Source: Methylovulum sp.
Lineage (GTDB): Bacteria > Pseudomonadota > Gammaproteobacteria > Methylococcales > Methylomonadaceae
Direction of reading: 5' to 3'
Length of the DNA stretch: 64,000 nucleotides
Assembly: GCF_028687615.1 (NCBI RefSeq)
Contig: NZ_JAQTZU010000008.1
Location: 87,728-151,727, forward strand
Shown: positions 51,527 to 60,843 of the stretch, in pieces
Numbering within the stretch: the first letter of the stretch is position 1
Layout of the letters: each line of letters starts with the position of its first letter
Notes under the pieces: generated by a model
Seen by the model: the letters and a program-made list of their open reading frames with translations, nothing else
Database searches by the model: none
Told to the model about the DNA's origin: nothing
Translations under genes and position numbers: made by a program

Positions 51527-53701
51527 CTAATTCCTTAAAAAGCTGTCGAAAGGTTTCAATGGCCCTAAGGCGGCATCACGACCATTTTTGCCGACGGCGG
51601 GTACTTTTAGGAACAAATCAGCCGCCAGTTCTGGATGTTGGAGATTGGCACTTTCTTTGTGACCATGTGGAATGACAATTTGCGGATGGTCAAAAGGTGC
51701 GCGTTCCCAACGGACACGTTCGTCGGTCAATGACTTTAAAAACGCGACCAGATCGGCTTTTTCCGAGTCCGAAATGGGTTGTTGGAATACCAAAGTGGCA
51801 AAATGGTGGGAGTTTTTAAAGTTGCCGCCACGGAAATAAAAATCTACGACTTGATCCAGTGTCAACAAACTACCGTTGTGCATATAAGGCCCGGTCAACT
51901 CAACATTGCGTAAGGACGGGGCTTTAAACGCGCCTTTGATGGCGAGCAATGCCCGGCCTTGTTGTAATTTTTTCAATTCTGCCTGCAACACCGGAACGCT
52001 AGGGATTTTTGCATAAATCCCACGAGTGCCACAGTTGCCGACAATATAAGGGTCGTCGATCAATTCTCTGTCAAGATAGTCCTGGGTAAAGGGGTTGTCC
52101 AGATCGCAGGAATTGACCGCCACGGGATCTACCATAGGCGTTCCGTTGAGCAACTGATTAAAATATTGTTGGCTAAAAGACAGTGGATTACCGTAAGGAT
52201 CTTTACCTCCTACGCCTGGATCATTGTTAGTGGGGGTGACACTGGTGTTAAAAAAACCTTCGTCAAGCATGCCATTGACCGTTCCATGACCCGTAAACGA
52301 ACCATTCAAGGTCTTGCGGTTGACTAGCCGTAGCGAGGAAAAAGCATCTGCCGCTGATTTGACGCCTGAATGTGGGGTGATGAAATTAATGAGCGGGTGG
52401 GCGGCGGCGGACAAGGTCGGGCCGGAATGGCAGATGGCACAATGGGCATTTAGAAAAAGTACCAAGCCCCGTTTTTGCTGTTTATTAAGGCCTTCCGGCA
52501 TCTGCGGGATTTTTCCAGGCAAACGTGGGGTGTCAAAAGGGGTCTGGTCAGAAATCAGGGTTTGTTGATAAAGCTGTAATGCCAAACCAAAAAACAATGA
52601 AAAATTGGCTTCCATTTGATTATAAGGCGCGGCTTTTTTGTCAGCGGGCTGGCCAAATTCACCTGCACCTGACCAGTAACGCGGTGCAAAGCTTGCTTTT
52701 ACCAAAGCTTCGTATGAGGTGTCCAGACCTTTGCCCGACACATCACGCAGTCCTGCCAGCACACTGTCTTCAGGATGGATTTCTTGTGCCAATAATGGGC
52801 GGCTGCTTAACAATTTACGTGCTATGTCAGGGAAGGCGCGTTGCTTGCAGGACATTTCGGAGTTGTTGACCGCTGGAGCCACGGCTTGGGAGGCGAGCGA
52901 CGCATTTTCCAACTGGATGGCTTGTTTGCTTACCGTGCCATCGGCTTGCACAACCCAGATGCCTGCATCAGGGTCACGCAGGCCAAAAGGTGAAACCCCG
53001 TTAAAAATATTGTTCGCCCGTCCATCCCAAAAATTACGGAAATTAAAGCCGGCGTTAATGACACTGGGAGCTTGGCGCGCCTGCACTTGGCGGGTATTTA
53101 ACGTGCCCAAATGAAAAATGTCATCGGTCTTGGATATACATTCGTCAAGACCAGTATTGCCTTGGCCTAGACCGTTAAAACGTGCCAGGAATACACCCGC
53201 TGACGAAACGATGTCATCGGTGGTGAATACCACGGCGGAATCTTTATCACGCGGATCGGCAAGTTGATGAAGAGGAAAATCACCACGTTTTAACGTGTAA
53301 TTTGGCCCGCCACTTCCACCTGATGCGGTTGCTTCAAAGCTTAGGCGTGTCGTAGCGCCTCTGTGCAGTTTTCCAGTTGCAAGCTGGTTTTTAAAGCGTC
53401 CGTCAACACCCGCATGAAAATGGCATGACGCGCAGGCCATGCCATCACTGCCAACATGCGTGTCCCAAAATAATGCTTTGCCTAGTTGGATGGCGGTGGT
53501 TTTGTTGATAACGATAGGATCCGTTCCGTCAAGTAATCCGGGCGTGGGCGGCATTTCAACGCCTGTTAGCGAAGGAGGGGTGTTACCGTGCGCGGCAAGC
53601 TCACCGCTGAGCGATATTCCCAGCAACAAGGCGATGCCGGGCAAAAAAATAGTGTGGGCCCGTTTGGCAAATACGGTGCCGACACGGTGATGTGTGTTCA
53701 T
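51527..53701 (-). CDS. MauG-like di-heme cytochrome c peroxidase (CorB/SACCP-like)
   Basis: 724 residues, far longer than ordinary bacterial cytochrome c peroxidase (about 340). A signal peptide covers about 1-37. Heme sites are CASCH at 90-94 and CAICH at 421-425, with FWDTHVGSDGM, FNFRNFWDGRANN, APSLRNVELTGPYMHNGS and the distal-side text typical of the family. Known: long di-heme peroxidases are encoded beside CorA or MopE in methanotrophs (CorB, SACCP) and are copper-repressed surface proteins. Here it follows a secreted protein with a Trp-x-His site on the same strand. The peroxidase role and the copper link are inferred. Confidence 0.78.
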   Translation of the reverse strand: MNTHHRVGTVFAKRAHTIFLPGIALLLGISLSGELAAHGNTPPSLTGVEMPPTPGLLDGTDPIVINKTTAIQLGKALFWDTHVGSDGMACASCHFHAGVDGRFKNQLATGKLHRGATTRLSFEATASGGSGGPNYTLKRGDFPLHQLADPRDKDSAVVFTTDDIVSSAGVFLARFNGLGQGNTGLDECISKTDDIFHLGTLNTRQVQARQAPSVINAGFNFRNFWDGRANNIFNGVSPFGLRDPDAGIWVVQADGTVSKQAIQLENASLASQAVAPAVNNSEMSCKQRAFPDIARKLLSSRPLLAQEIHPEDSVLAGLRDVSGKGLDTSYEALVKASFAPRYWSGAGEFGQPADKKAAPYNQMEANFSLFFGLALQLYQQTLISDQTPFDTPRLPGKIPQMPEGLNKQQKRGLVLFLNAHCAICHSGPTLSAAAHPLINFITPHSGVKSAADAFSSLRLVNRKTLNGSFTGHGTVNGMLDEGFFNTSVTPTNNDPGVGGKDPYGNPLSFSQQYFNQLLNGTPMVDPVAVNSCDLDNPFTQDYLDRELIDDPYIVGNCGTRGIYAKIPSVPVLQAELKKLQQGRALLAIKGAFKAPSLRNVELTGPYMHNGSLLTLDQVVDFYFRGGNFKNSHHFATLVFQQPISDSEKADLVAFLKSLTDERVRWERAPFDHPQIVIPHGHKESANLQHPELAADLFLKVPAVGKNGRDAALGPLKPFDSFLRN

Positions 53702-53800
53702 AAAAATGACCTGCGGGTTATTTTGTTATGTCTATGGGCTGATTGACTCAACACGATGAATTGTAATCAGGGCGGTGGCTTTGCACTGCAAATAATCTAT

Positions 53801-53845
53801 GGCGTGGTTGCCTTTGTAGATTTAAAGACCTACAAAGGCAACGCC
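53801..53845 (-). promoter_or_regulatory. intercistronic stem-loop between the CorA-like and MauG-like genes
   Basis: GTTGCCTTTGTAG and CTACAAAGGCAAC, extended by GGCG and CGCC with a small bulge, form a stem of about 16 bp around a TTTAAA-containing loop. It lies 25 bp after the CorA-like stop and 100 bp before the MauG-like start, with no T run. It may attenuate transcription or protect the upstream message so that the secreted protein exceeds the peroxidase. Confidence 0.6.
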
Positions 53846-53869
53846 GTATAAATAAGACCGCAATTAGGT

Positions 53870-54511
53870 TTACGGAGCAATAACCTTGGTCACTGTCGTG
53901 TCAATATTGTATTTAGGCGTGTTGTCAACACCTGCATCAGGATTGATGCCACCCACTACAAATTGATACTGGCCTCTTGCGGGTGCTGTAAAAGTCAATT
54001 CCAATTGGCCAGGTACGTTGTCTTTTATGCCTTTAAAGCGTCTAACGACTTTGGTGTTACCGTCTTGGTCATAACCATAAGCGACAACACGCATCACGAT
54101 ATTGCCTAGGCTTTCACCGGTAGTCTCATCAACCGCACCGAATTTAGTAAAATTGGCGTACTGTGGATAAAAATGATCGACTACATAGCTGTCGGGTGCC
54201 GTGTCATCTGCGCCACGAAACCAAACCGTAACCCCTGGGTGTATGCCTACCGTTTCGGATACTAATTTGATTGTTACCTTTTGGTGTCTTTTGGCTGTAA
54301 AGCTACCCCAGTCGGAGAAATGTGTCCAACCCATGTCGCCGAAAGCAGGGTCGCTCCAGCCTTTGCTTTTCACTGTGAACACATCATGTGTTCTTCTAGC
54401 ATTAAAATTAGTAATTTCAGCCGGTTGGGTTGCAGCAAAACTGGAGGCCGTAAACAAACCCGCTGTTGTTAATAAAGTTAATTTGGCTAACAATTTAAAA
54501 TTGGATTTCAT
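53870..54511 (-). CDS. secreted protein resembling CorA/MopE copper-binding domain
   Basis: 213 residues. A signal peptide covers about 1-27 (SSFA/ATQP). The mature part is beta-rich. W62-T-H64 in MGWTHFSDWG matches the Trp-x-His arrangement that in MopE and CorA gives a kynurenine and a histidine for copper(I), and H91 in GIHPGVTVWFRG could be the second histidine. The adjacent long MauG-like peroxidase supports this, since CorA and CorB are neighbours in Methylomicrobium. It is not the magnesium transporter CorA. The assignment rests on pattern and context. Confidence 0.55.
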   Translation of the reverse strand: MKSNFKLLAKLTLLTTAGLFTASSFAATQPAEITNFNARRTHDVFTVKSKGWSDPAFGDMGWTHFSDWGSFTAKRHQKVTIKLVSETVGIHPGVTVWFRGADDTAPDSYVVDHFYPQYANFTKFGAVDETTGESLGNIVMRVVAYGYDQDGNTKVVRRFKGIKDNVPGQLELTFTAPARGQYQFVVGGINPDAGVDNTPKYNIDTTVTKVIAP

Positions 54512-54806
54512 CGATTTTTCCTTTGTGTAATCAAATAATTGGGTAATTTAAAAGAGATTAATCAAACCTGTTGCCAAGTCGTCGCTAACGAACAAAATGC
54601 CGCAGTGTTTTATAGTCCTGATTGCTTGAATTGATAAAGTCAACCAGCGAGGGTTTTGTACTAGTGTTTGACTAGATTTGCTGTTATCCGAAATATCCAG
54701 CCAATGTATGTAGAGAACCCACACTTATGTGTTAGCATGATATATGCCACAAAAAATATTCAATTAAATCATAATATTAATGTTCAATTGTATCCAGTGC
54801 TATGTT

Positions 54807-54980
54807 ATTTAACATAGTTTAATTATGGAGTGGGTGATATGACACGATCTTTGATAAAAATAACGTAGTATTTGCATGGTTTTATGCCGGAAAAATAATA
54901 GGTGGAAAATATTTTATTATTAATCATTATGTTAATAGGCTGTGAATTTTAAAATTAGGTGATTTAACATAGTTTAATTA
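54807..54980. repeat. 19-bp direct repeat upstream of the CorA-like gene
   Basis: ATTTAACATAGTTTAATTA occurs identically at 54807-54825 and 54962-54980, 155 bp apart. Each copy contains the imperfect palindrome TTTAACATAGTTTAA. They lie 296-470 bp before the CorA-like start in an AT-rich gap and could be regulator sites. Confidence 0.6.
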
Positions 54981-55088
54981 GAGATTGCTTATATTTGCGG
55001 TCTCTAATGATAGAGTGATGCTGAGGAGATTTTCGACGGGGGGAGGGGGAATTGTCGGTGGGAATGAAATATTGAATTTGCCATACAA

Positions 55089-55123
55089 AAAACCCCGAAG
55101 GTTTTAACAACCTTCGGGGTTTG
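55089..55123 (-). terminator. terminator of pfp
   Basis: AAACCCCGAAGGTT and AACCTTCGGGGTTT form a perfect 14-bp stem; on the minus strand it ends in a T run. It lies about 50 bp after the pfp stop. Confidence 0.88.
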
Positions 55124-55173
55124 GTGTGAAGTGCAAAATGTTGCGGAATTTGCCGCTTTGCTATGGATGCTTG

Positions 55174-56403
55174 TTAGTGGCTAACGTCGACTTTGCTGCC
55201 CTTCGCTTGCCCGATGTCGCTTAGGGTTTGCCCGAACCAATCCGTATCAATATTGAAAGGTTTGCCGCCCTTGATGCGTGGGAATTCAATCGCCCGTAAC
55301 ACGCCATTTTGGTCTTCGTCATGGCCCATCACACCGGATTCGCGGCGCAATGCACATTCCACCGCCAAGTCCGCGCAAGATTTGATTAGGCGCACGTCTT
55401 CGATATTTGCCGCTGAAGCACGGGCAAAATAACCGGATTTTTGCACTAAAGTTTTTTCTGCACCGATCATCGTAGCGAATTGTTCGCCGAACCATTTGCC
55501 GGGATTGATCGCATCCAGTTTGATGTGGCCGAAAGCATCGCGGGGGACATCTTGGCCTTTGGCCTGCATTTCGGCAACGATGGCATCCACGCCTGCACCT
55601 TCGGAAACGAAGATGTTGACGCAATCAACGGTATCCATCACCGCTCGCAGACGTCCGGCTTCGGCGGCGAGGTCGATTGCCATTTCGGGGACGAACACGG
55701 CGTGGACTTCGTAGGATTCGCGCGATAGGCCCAGTTCTGGCAACCACTCGTTGCGGTCAAGCAGTTTACGGTATTCCAGTGCGGTTGCGGCAGTCAACCA
55801 TCCGCAGTTGCGGCCCATGACCTCATGGACGATCAACATGCGCGGGTTGGAGTTGTTTTCGGCAACCACGTTGGCAAAATAACGCGCACCTTGTTCAGCA
55901 GCCGTCCATGCGCCCAGTGATTGTTTGATCGGATAAACGTCGTTATCGACTGTTTTGGGCAGGCCGATAACGGTCAGTCCGTAGTTGTTTCTGGCGAGGA
56001 ACGCCGCCAAATCAGCCGCCGCCGTATTGGTGTCATCGCCGCCGATGGTATGCAGAATATCAACGCCGTCTTTAATCAGTTGATCTGCGGCAACTTTTTG
56101 TGGGTCTTCGCCTTCCTTGACCAGGCCACGTTTGACGCAGTCGGCAACGTTGGTCAATTTAACGCGGCTGTTGCCAATGGGTGAGCCGCCGAAACGGTGC
56201 AAGAGACCGGCTTTGGCGCGAATTTCCGGGGTGACTTCGTAGGAGTCGCCAAGCAACAGGCCTTTGTAACCACTACGGTAGCAAATAATTTCAATACTGG
56301 GGTCAATTTCGGTATAACGTTCAATCAGGCTGCCGATGGCTGAACTCAGGCAGGGGGCTAAACCACCTGCGGTAAGAATTGCGACTTTTTTTGGTTTATT
56401 CAT
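55174..56403 (-). CDS. pfp: pyrophosphate-dependent 6-phosphofructokinase
   Basis: 409 residues. TIGGDDTNTAAADLA has Asp in place of the Gly of ATP enzymes, and LPKTVDNDV carries the Lys; both mark PPi as phosphoryl donor. MGRNCGWLTAATALE, a PEM motif (VFVPEMAID) and GYFARASAA follow. Known: methanotrophs use reversible PPi-PFK in the RuMP pathway for fructose bisphosphate and also sedoheptulose bisphosphate. It stands alone, with its own terminator. Confidence 0.95.
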   Translation of the reverse strand: MNKPKKVAILTAGGLAPCLSSAIGSLIERYTEIDPSIEIICYRSGYKGLLLGDSYEVTPEIRAKAGLLHRFGGSPIGNSRVKLTNVADCVKRGLVKEGEDPQKVAADQLIKDGVDILHTIGGDDTNTAAADLAAFLARNNYGLTVIGLPKTVDNDVYPIKQSLGAWTAAEQGARYFANVVAENNSNPRMLIVHEVMGRNCGWLTAATALEYRKLLDRNEWLPELGLSRESYEVHAVFVPEMAIDLAAEAGRLRAVMDTVDCVNIFVSEGAGVDAIVAEMQAKGQDVPRDAFGHIKLDAINPGKWFGEQFATMIGAEKTLVQKSGYFARASAANIEDVRLIKSCADLAVECALRRESGVMGHDEDQNGVLRAIEFPRIKGGKPFNIDTDWFGQTLSDIGQAKGSKVDVSH

Positions 56404-56605
56404 AAGAGTTTTATGGTGTGAGGTGGTTTCAATCCGTTTTCAGCATCGAAAACGGGAACTGGAAAATATGGCTTCGAACCAGCTTATCCCGCCGCCGCGA
56501 GGGAAGTCTCCTGGCCTTGATCCGGTAAGCTGGCGGGACGAAATTTTAGCATATTGTCCAAGCATCGTTTACATACCGGAAAACGCCCTGGCGCTAAGCG
56601 TCTGC

Positions 56606-57232
56606 TTAATGCAGTTTGCCCTCGGTTTTGCCGCCATTGTCCTTCGTTTTATGCGGTTTGACATACTGTAAGCCCATTAACGTTTGGGTGTCTTCAGGAT
56701 TGGCTATCCAAATAATCTTAGCGAAGCCTTTCAGCTTTAAGCCCTCGAACTCAAAGTGGGTGACATGGTTGTTATCTATGCTTATCGTTTCCGGCAGACA
56801 AAGCATAAACCCGCCCGATGACATGTTCACCGAAACAAATTTATGGTAATCGCCGTTGAGCAAAATCCGCCCAGGAACGGCTATTTCTTTGCGGTAGCTT
56901 TTGCGTTTAAAAACAGGACGGTCAATGTTATTGGCGAGATGGTTAAATTGCATTGCCAGCATTATTTGATCGTTGGATGCAGATTCGACCCTGACCACTT
57001 TAGCTTCACCCGACAGGCGCAGTTTTGGAAATAAAAAATCAATCGATTTTGCCGCCGCCAAATTTTGTAGGATACGTTTACCGGCATAAGCCATGTTTTT
57101 GTTTTCTAATTGCACCAGCACTCCGGTGACGGAAATATTTTTAGCGGTTATTTTCTGGACTTCACCGCCAAGGAACATCCATCCTTGTGTGTTGATTTTT
57201 TTTCGGTAAGCGCGATGGGTTGGACTGTTCAT
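56606..57232 (-). CDS. dual PilZ-domain protein
   Basis: 208 residues. The C-terminal PilZ domain (about 105-195) has RKSYRKEI and VNMSSGGF, fitting the RxxxR and (D/N)xSxxG c-di-GMP motifs. The N-terminal half (about 5-95) has RAYRKK and KNISVTGVLVQL, a second PilZ-like unit. It is a soluble cytoplasmic c-di-GMP effector candidate. Neither domain is fused to an enzymatic output, so it probably acts through protein contacts. Confidence 0.78.
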   Translation of the reverse strand: MNSPTHRAYRKKINTQGWMFLGGEVQKITAKNISVTGVLVQLENKNMAYAGKRILQNLAAAKSIDFLFPKLRLSGEAKVVRVESASNDQIMLAMQFNHLANNIDRPVFKRKSYRKEIAVPGRILLNGDYHKFVSVNMSSGGFMLCLPETISIDNNHVTHFEFEGLKLKGFAKIIWIANPEDTQTLMGLQYVKPHKTKDNGGKTEGKLH

Positions 57233-57309
57233 ATTGACCTTCTTTTAAAGTTAGTGAGATCCTGTTGTGTTAAAAATAGCTTTTTTCAAATGGTTTAGTT
57301 GAATTTTTT

Positions 57310-57915
57310 ATGTTAGTGAAGCCCCGCTTGGCTGTTCCATTGATCTGTTTGGTGGTTTGTTTGGCCTTGGCAAGTTGTGCAAGCTTGCCGCCCAGTAACC
57401 GTGATAACCTCTGCGCCGTTTTTGTCGAGCAAGACGGGTGGTATCCAGATGCCCAGAAAGCAGCCCAAAAATGGGGGATACCGGTAGCCGTCATCATGGC
57501 AATTATGCACCAGGAATCCCGCTTTGTTGCCGATGCCAAGCCGCCCCGCACTTGGTTGCTGGGCATCGTCCCCTGGTTCCGCCCTAGCAGTGCTTATGGA
57601 TACGCCCAAGCTAAAGATGAAACGTGGGACGTTTATTTGCACAAGGCCGGCAGTTGGTGGTCTGACCGTGACGATTTTGCCGATGCCGCCGACTTTATCG
57701 GTTGGTATTGCCATATCAGCCACGCCAAACTGGGCATCGTCGCCAATGATGCCAAAAATTTATATCTGGCCTACCATGAAGGCCATCGTGGCTTCCAGCA
57801 AAAAACGCATGTACGTTCCGTATGGCTTAGGCGGGTGGCCGATAAGGTCGCCCTCCGCGCCAGATATTTTCAAAAGCAGTTAAGCGAATGCAAAATGACA
57901 GCAAGCAATCAGTGA
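57310..57915 (+). CDS. SLT-type transglycosylase lipoprotein
   Basis: 201 residues. A lipoprotein signal peptide ends at the lipobox LASC (about 20-23). The lysozyme-like domain carries the catalytic Glu in MAIMHQESRF, with SAYGYAQAKDETWDVY, then FIGWYCHISHAKLG and NLYLAYHEGHRGF. It probably cleaves peptidoglycan from the outer-membrane side of the periplasm. It is divergent from the PilZ gene and lies 45 bp before the FKBP gene. Confidence 0.85.
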   Translation: MLVKPRLAVPLICLVVCLALASCASLPPSNRDNLCAVFVEQDGWYPDAQKAAQKWGIPVAVIMAIMHQESRFVADAKPPRTWLLGIVPWFRPSSAYGYAQAKDETWDVYLHKAGSWWSDRDDFADAADFIGWYCHISHAKLGIVANDAKNLYLAYHEGHRGFQQKTHVRSVWLRRVADKVALRARYFQKQLSECKMTASNQ

Positions 57916-57960
57916 TTTTTTGATAAACTAGCCTCTTTTACTTTGATGAGAGAGGAAATC

Positions 57961-58437
57961 ATGAGAAAAAATCAAACGCAAATTCTGGCAATGGTTACGG
58001 CAATTTTTGTAGGCATTACCTTATTTTCCGTAGTGAACGCCAAAACACCTCAAGAAAACAAAGCTGCCGGTGTCGCTTTTCTTGCCGCCAACGCTAAAAA
58101 AGATAACATTGTAACGACTAAAAGCGGCCTGCAATATGAAATATTAACATCAGGAAAGGGAAAATCACCGATAGCCACGGATACCGTATTGGTAAATTAC
58201 AAAGGCACCAAGATTGACGGGCAAGAATTTGACAGTTCATATTCCCGTGGCGAACCCGCTAGTTTTCCTGTCAATGCGCTAATTACGGGTTGGACTGAAG
58301 GCTTGCAATTAATGAAAGAAGGCGCGAAATACCGTTTTTACATCCCTTCCGAACTCGCTTATGGTGAAACTGGCGGTGGTGCGATAGAATCCAATGAAGC
58401 ACTGATTTTTGATGTTGAGTTATTGAAAATACAATAA
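57961..58437 (+). CDS. secreted FKBP-type peptidyl-prolyl isomerase
   Basis: 158 residues from the ATG at 57961, with GAGAGGAAATC just upstream; 57943 is an alternative. A signal peptide covers about 1-26 (VVNA/KTP). A short helical N-terminal part (AGVAFLAANAKKD) precedes the FKBP domain: KSGLQYEIL, VNYKGTKIDGQEFDSSY, ITGWTEGLQLMKEGAKYRFYIPSELAYGE and LIFDVELL. It is a FkpA/Mip-like periplasmic folding catalyst, shorter than Mip because the dimerisation region is reduced. Confidence 0.9.
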   Translation: MRKNQTQILAMVTAIFVGITLFSVVNAKTPQENKAAGVAFLAANAKKDNIVTTKSGLQYEILTSGKGKSPIATDTVLVNYKGTKIDGQEFDSSYSRGEPASFPVNALITGWTEGLQLMKEGAKYRFYIPSELAYGETGGGAIESNEALIFDVELLKIQ

Positions 58438-58635
58438 AATCATTAGACGCAAGTCATGGCTCCTAGAATTGAGCGGGGCCAACCAATAAAGATAATTTAC
58501 TATTCCCTCTGCAACGATGCGGTCCGCTTAACTGGTGGCATCGTCCAGAACTTAGCGGTAGTTCCATACTAATCACTTATCGGCTGTGCATTGCAACAGT
58601 CCGGTAAGTGAAAATCCTTCCCCTCCTTATTGATC

Positions 58636-60843
58636 ATGCCCACTTACCAACTATTTGCGACGACCCCCAAAGCCCTGGAAGATATTCTGGTGGACGAACT
58701 CAAATCCTTGGGCATCCAAAATATCAAGGCCACGATGGCGGGGGCCGCGTTTGAGGGCGATTTGGAAATGGCTTACCGCGCTTGTTTGTGGTCGCGGGTT
58801 GCCAACCGCATTTTGTTGGTGTTAAGCACCTTCACCGTCAAAAGCCAGCAGGATTTGTATGATGGCGTGCAAAAAATCAACTGGTCTGAGCACCTCAACC
58901 CCGAAGGTAGTTTCGCGGTGACTTTCAGCGCGAAAAATTCAGAAGTGATTAACCACACGCATTTTGGCGCCTTAAAAGTCAAAGACGCGATAGTCGATCA
59001 AATGCGGGCAAAATTTAACACCCGGCCCACTATCGACACCGAACAGCCGAATATCCGCATCAACATTTATTTGCAAGGCGAGACCGCGCGTTTAAGCCTG
59101 GATTTGTCCGGTGAAAGCCTGCATCGGCGCGGGTACCGCGATGTCACCATTAAAGCCCCGATCAAGGAAAACCTTGCCGCCGCGTTGTTGTTACGCAGTG
59201 GCTGGCCGAAAATTGCCGCACAACACGGTACCTTGGTTGACCCGATGTGTGGTTCGGGGACACTATTGTTGGAAGCGGCGATAATTGCCGCCGATCACGC
59301 GCCGGGATTGTTGCGTGATTATTTTGGTTTTAACGGCTGGAAAAAACATGATGCCCAATGCTGGAAAAAACTATGTGCCGAAGCCGAGAAACGCAAATAT
59401 GTCGGTCTTACAAAATTGCCCGTCATTGTCGGGTTTGACCAAGACCGCCACACAGTCAACATCGCCTTAAAACACATCGCCAACGCCGGGCTGCAAAATA
59501 AAATCCATGTTGAACGCCGTGATATTGCCGAAGCCGCACCAGCGGAAAGCTGGCAACCCGGTTTGTTGATTTGCAATCCCCCTTATGGCGAGCGTTTGGG
59601 CGACGAACAGGCCACCGCCGAATTGTACACAACGCTTGGGGAAACCTTAAAAAGCCAGTTTTTGGGTTGGCAAGCGGCGATGATTATCAGCGACCCGGAA
59701 CTGGGTTTCCGCTTGGGCATACGCTCACAAAAACCGATCACCCTGTTTAACGGCGCACTCGAATGTAAATTATTGCGCATGACCATTGAAGAACGCGCGT
59801 TTTTTATCCCCAAAGCCCAAAATCAAGAAGAAAGGCTGGCGCAAGTCACTGCCAGCAGCCAAGAAGAGCAAAGCGGCAGCGATGCGCAAATGTTTGCCAA
59901 CCGCCTGAAAAAAAACCTCAAAAAATTGGCGAAATGGGCAAAGCAAAACCACATCACCTGCTACCGCGTTTACGATGCCGATTTGCCGGAATACGCGGCG
60001 GCGGTGGATATTTACCAAGGCGAACAAACCTGGGTCAATGTGCAGGAATACGAACCGCCCAAAACCATAGACCGCCTCAAAGCCGATCAACGCCTGGCGG
60101 GATTGCTAGCTGAAATCCCCAAAGTGTTGGACGTGCCGCGTGAAAATGTCTTTTTAAAAATCCGCCGCAAACAACGCAGCGCCGACCAATACGAAAAATT
60201 CGCCGATACCGCGCGATTTTATGAAGTGGAAGAGGGCGGCTGTAAATTACTGGTCAATTTTGCCGATTATCTGGATACCGGACTCTTTTTAGACCATCGC
60301 CCCGTGCGTCTGCTGATCCAACAACAAGCCAAAGACAAACGTTTCCTCAACCTGTTTGCTTACACCGGCAGCGCGACGGTCCATGCCGCCGTGGGCGGCG
60401 CGAAAGCGACCACCACCGTCGATATGTCCAACACCTATATCAATTGGGCAAAAAACAACCTGGCCCTAAACAAAACGACAGGCGGGCATGAATTCATCCA
60501 GGCCGACTGTTTGGACTGGCTGGCGCACGAAGCCAAACAGCCGGTGCCCCGGCAGTATGATTTGATTTTTTTAGATCCGCCGACGTTTTCCAATTCCAAA
60601 CGCATGGATGATGTGTTTGATATTCAAATCGACCATGTAACGCTGATAAACAACGCGCTTAAGCTGCTCTTCCCGCAAGGCGTGTTGTATTTTTCGACCA
60701 ATTTCAAGCGGTTCAAGCTCGACACCGAAGCTTTGTCCGGTTTGACAATAGATGACATAAGCGCGGACACCATCCCCGAAGATTTTGCCCGCCATCCCAA
60801 AATCCATTATTGCTGGAGGATTGTCAAGCCATGCGTAGAGTAA
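58636..60843 (+). CDS. rlmL: RlmKL, bifunctional 23S rRNA methyltransferase
   Basis: 735 residues from the ATG at 58636. The N-terminal THUMP region (about 45-155) and the RlmL domain (VDPMCGSGTLLLEAAII; ICNPPYGERLG) make m2G2445. The C-terminal RlmK domain (LNLFAYTGSATVHAAV; IFLDPPTFSNSKRMDD) makes m7G2069 (E. coli numbering). Length fits the fused enzyme (E. coli 702). It overlaps the acylphosphatase gene by 13 bp. The 58438-58635 gap upstream shows no clear feature. Confidence 0.95.
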   Translation: MPTYQLFATTPKALEDILVDELKSLGIQNIKATMAGAAFEGDLEMAYRACLWSRVANRILLVLSTFTVKSQQDLYDGVQKINWSEHLNPEGSFAVTFSAKNSEVINHTHFGALKVKDAIVDQMRAKFNTRPTIDTEQPNIRINIYLQGETARLSLDLSGESLHRRGYRDVTIKAPIKENLAAALLLRSGWPKIAAQHGTLVDPMCGSGTLLLEAAIIAADHAPGLLRDYFGFNGWKKHDAQCWKKLCAEAEKRKYVGLTKLPVIVGFDQDRHTVNIALKHIANAGLQNKIHVERRDIAEAAPAESWQPGLLICNPPYGERLGDEQATAELYTTLGETLKSQFLGWQAAMIISDPELGFRLGIRSQKPITLFNGALECKLLRMTIEERAFFIPKAQNQEERLAQVTASSQEEQSGSDAQMFANRLKKNLKKLAKWAKQNHITCYRVYDADLPEYAAAVDIYQGEQTWVNVQEYEPPKTIDRLKADQRLAGLLAEIPKVLDVPRENVFLKIRRKQRSADQYEKFADTARFYEVEEGGCKLLVNFADYLDTGLFLDHRPVRLLIQQQAKDKRFLNLFAYTGSATVHAAVGGAKATTTVDMSNTYINWAKNNLALNKTTGGHEFIQADCLDWLAHEAKQPVPRQYDLIFLDPPTFSNSKRMDDVFDIQIDHVTLINNALKLLFPQGVLYFSTNFKRFKLDTEALSGLTIDDISADTIPEDFARHPKIHYCWRIVKPCVE

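Larger units (their letters stand above)
54512..55173. other. 662-bp AT-rich intergenic region
   Basis: Holds the upstream region of the CorA-like gene with the 19-bp direct repeats, and the pfp terminator at its far end. No credible open frame was seen. The length and AT content suggest an elaborate promoter for a strongly regulated gene. Confidence 0.6.

Noticed and set aside
53870..54511. Magnesium transporter CorA
   Set aside because: The similarity is to the methanotroph copper protein of the same name; this is a secreted beta-rich protein with no membrane domain or GMN motif.
54807..54980. Attachment sites of an integrated element
   Set aside because: Only 155 bp lies between the copies, with no integrase or cargo.
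56336..56671. 111-residue open frame between pfp and the PilZ gene
   Set aside because: Overlaps the starts or ends of both certain genes and has no recognisable feature.
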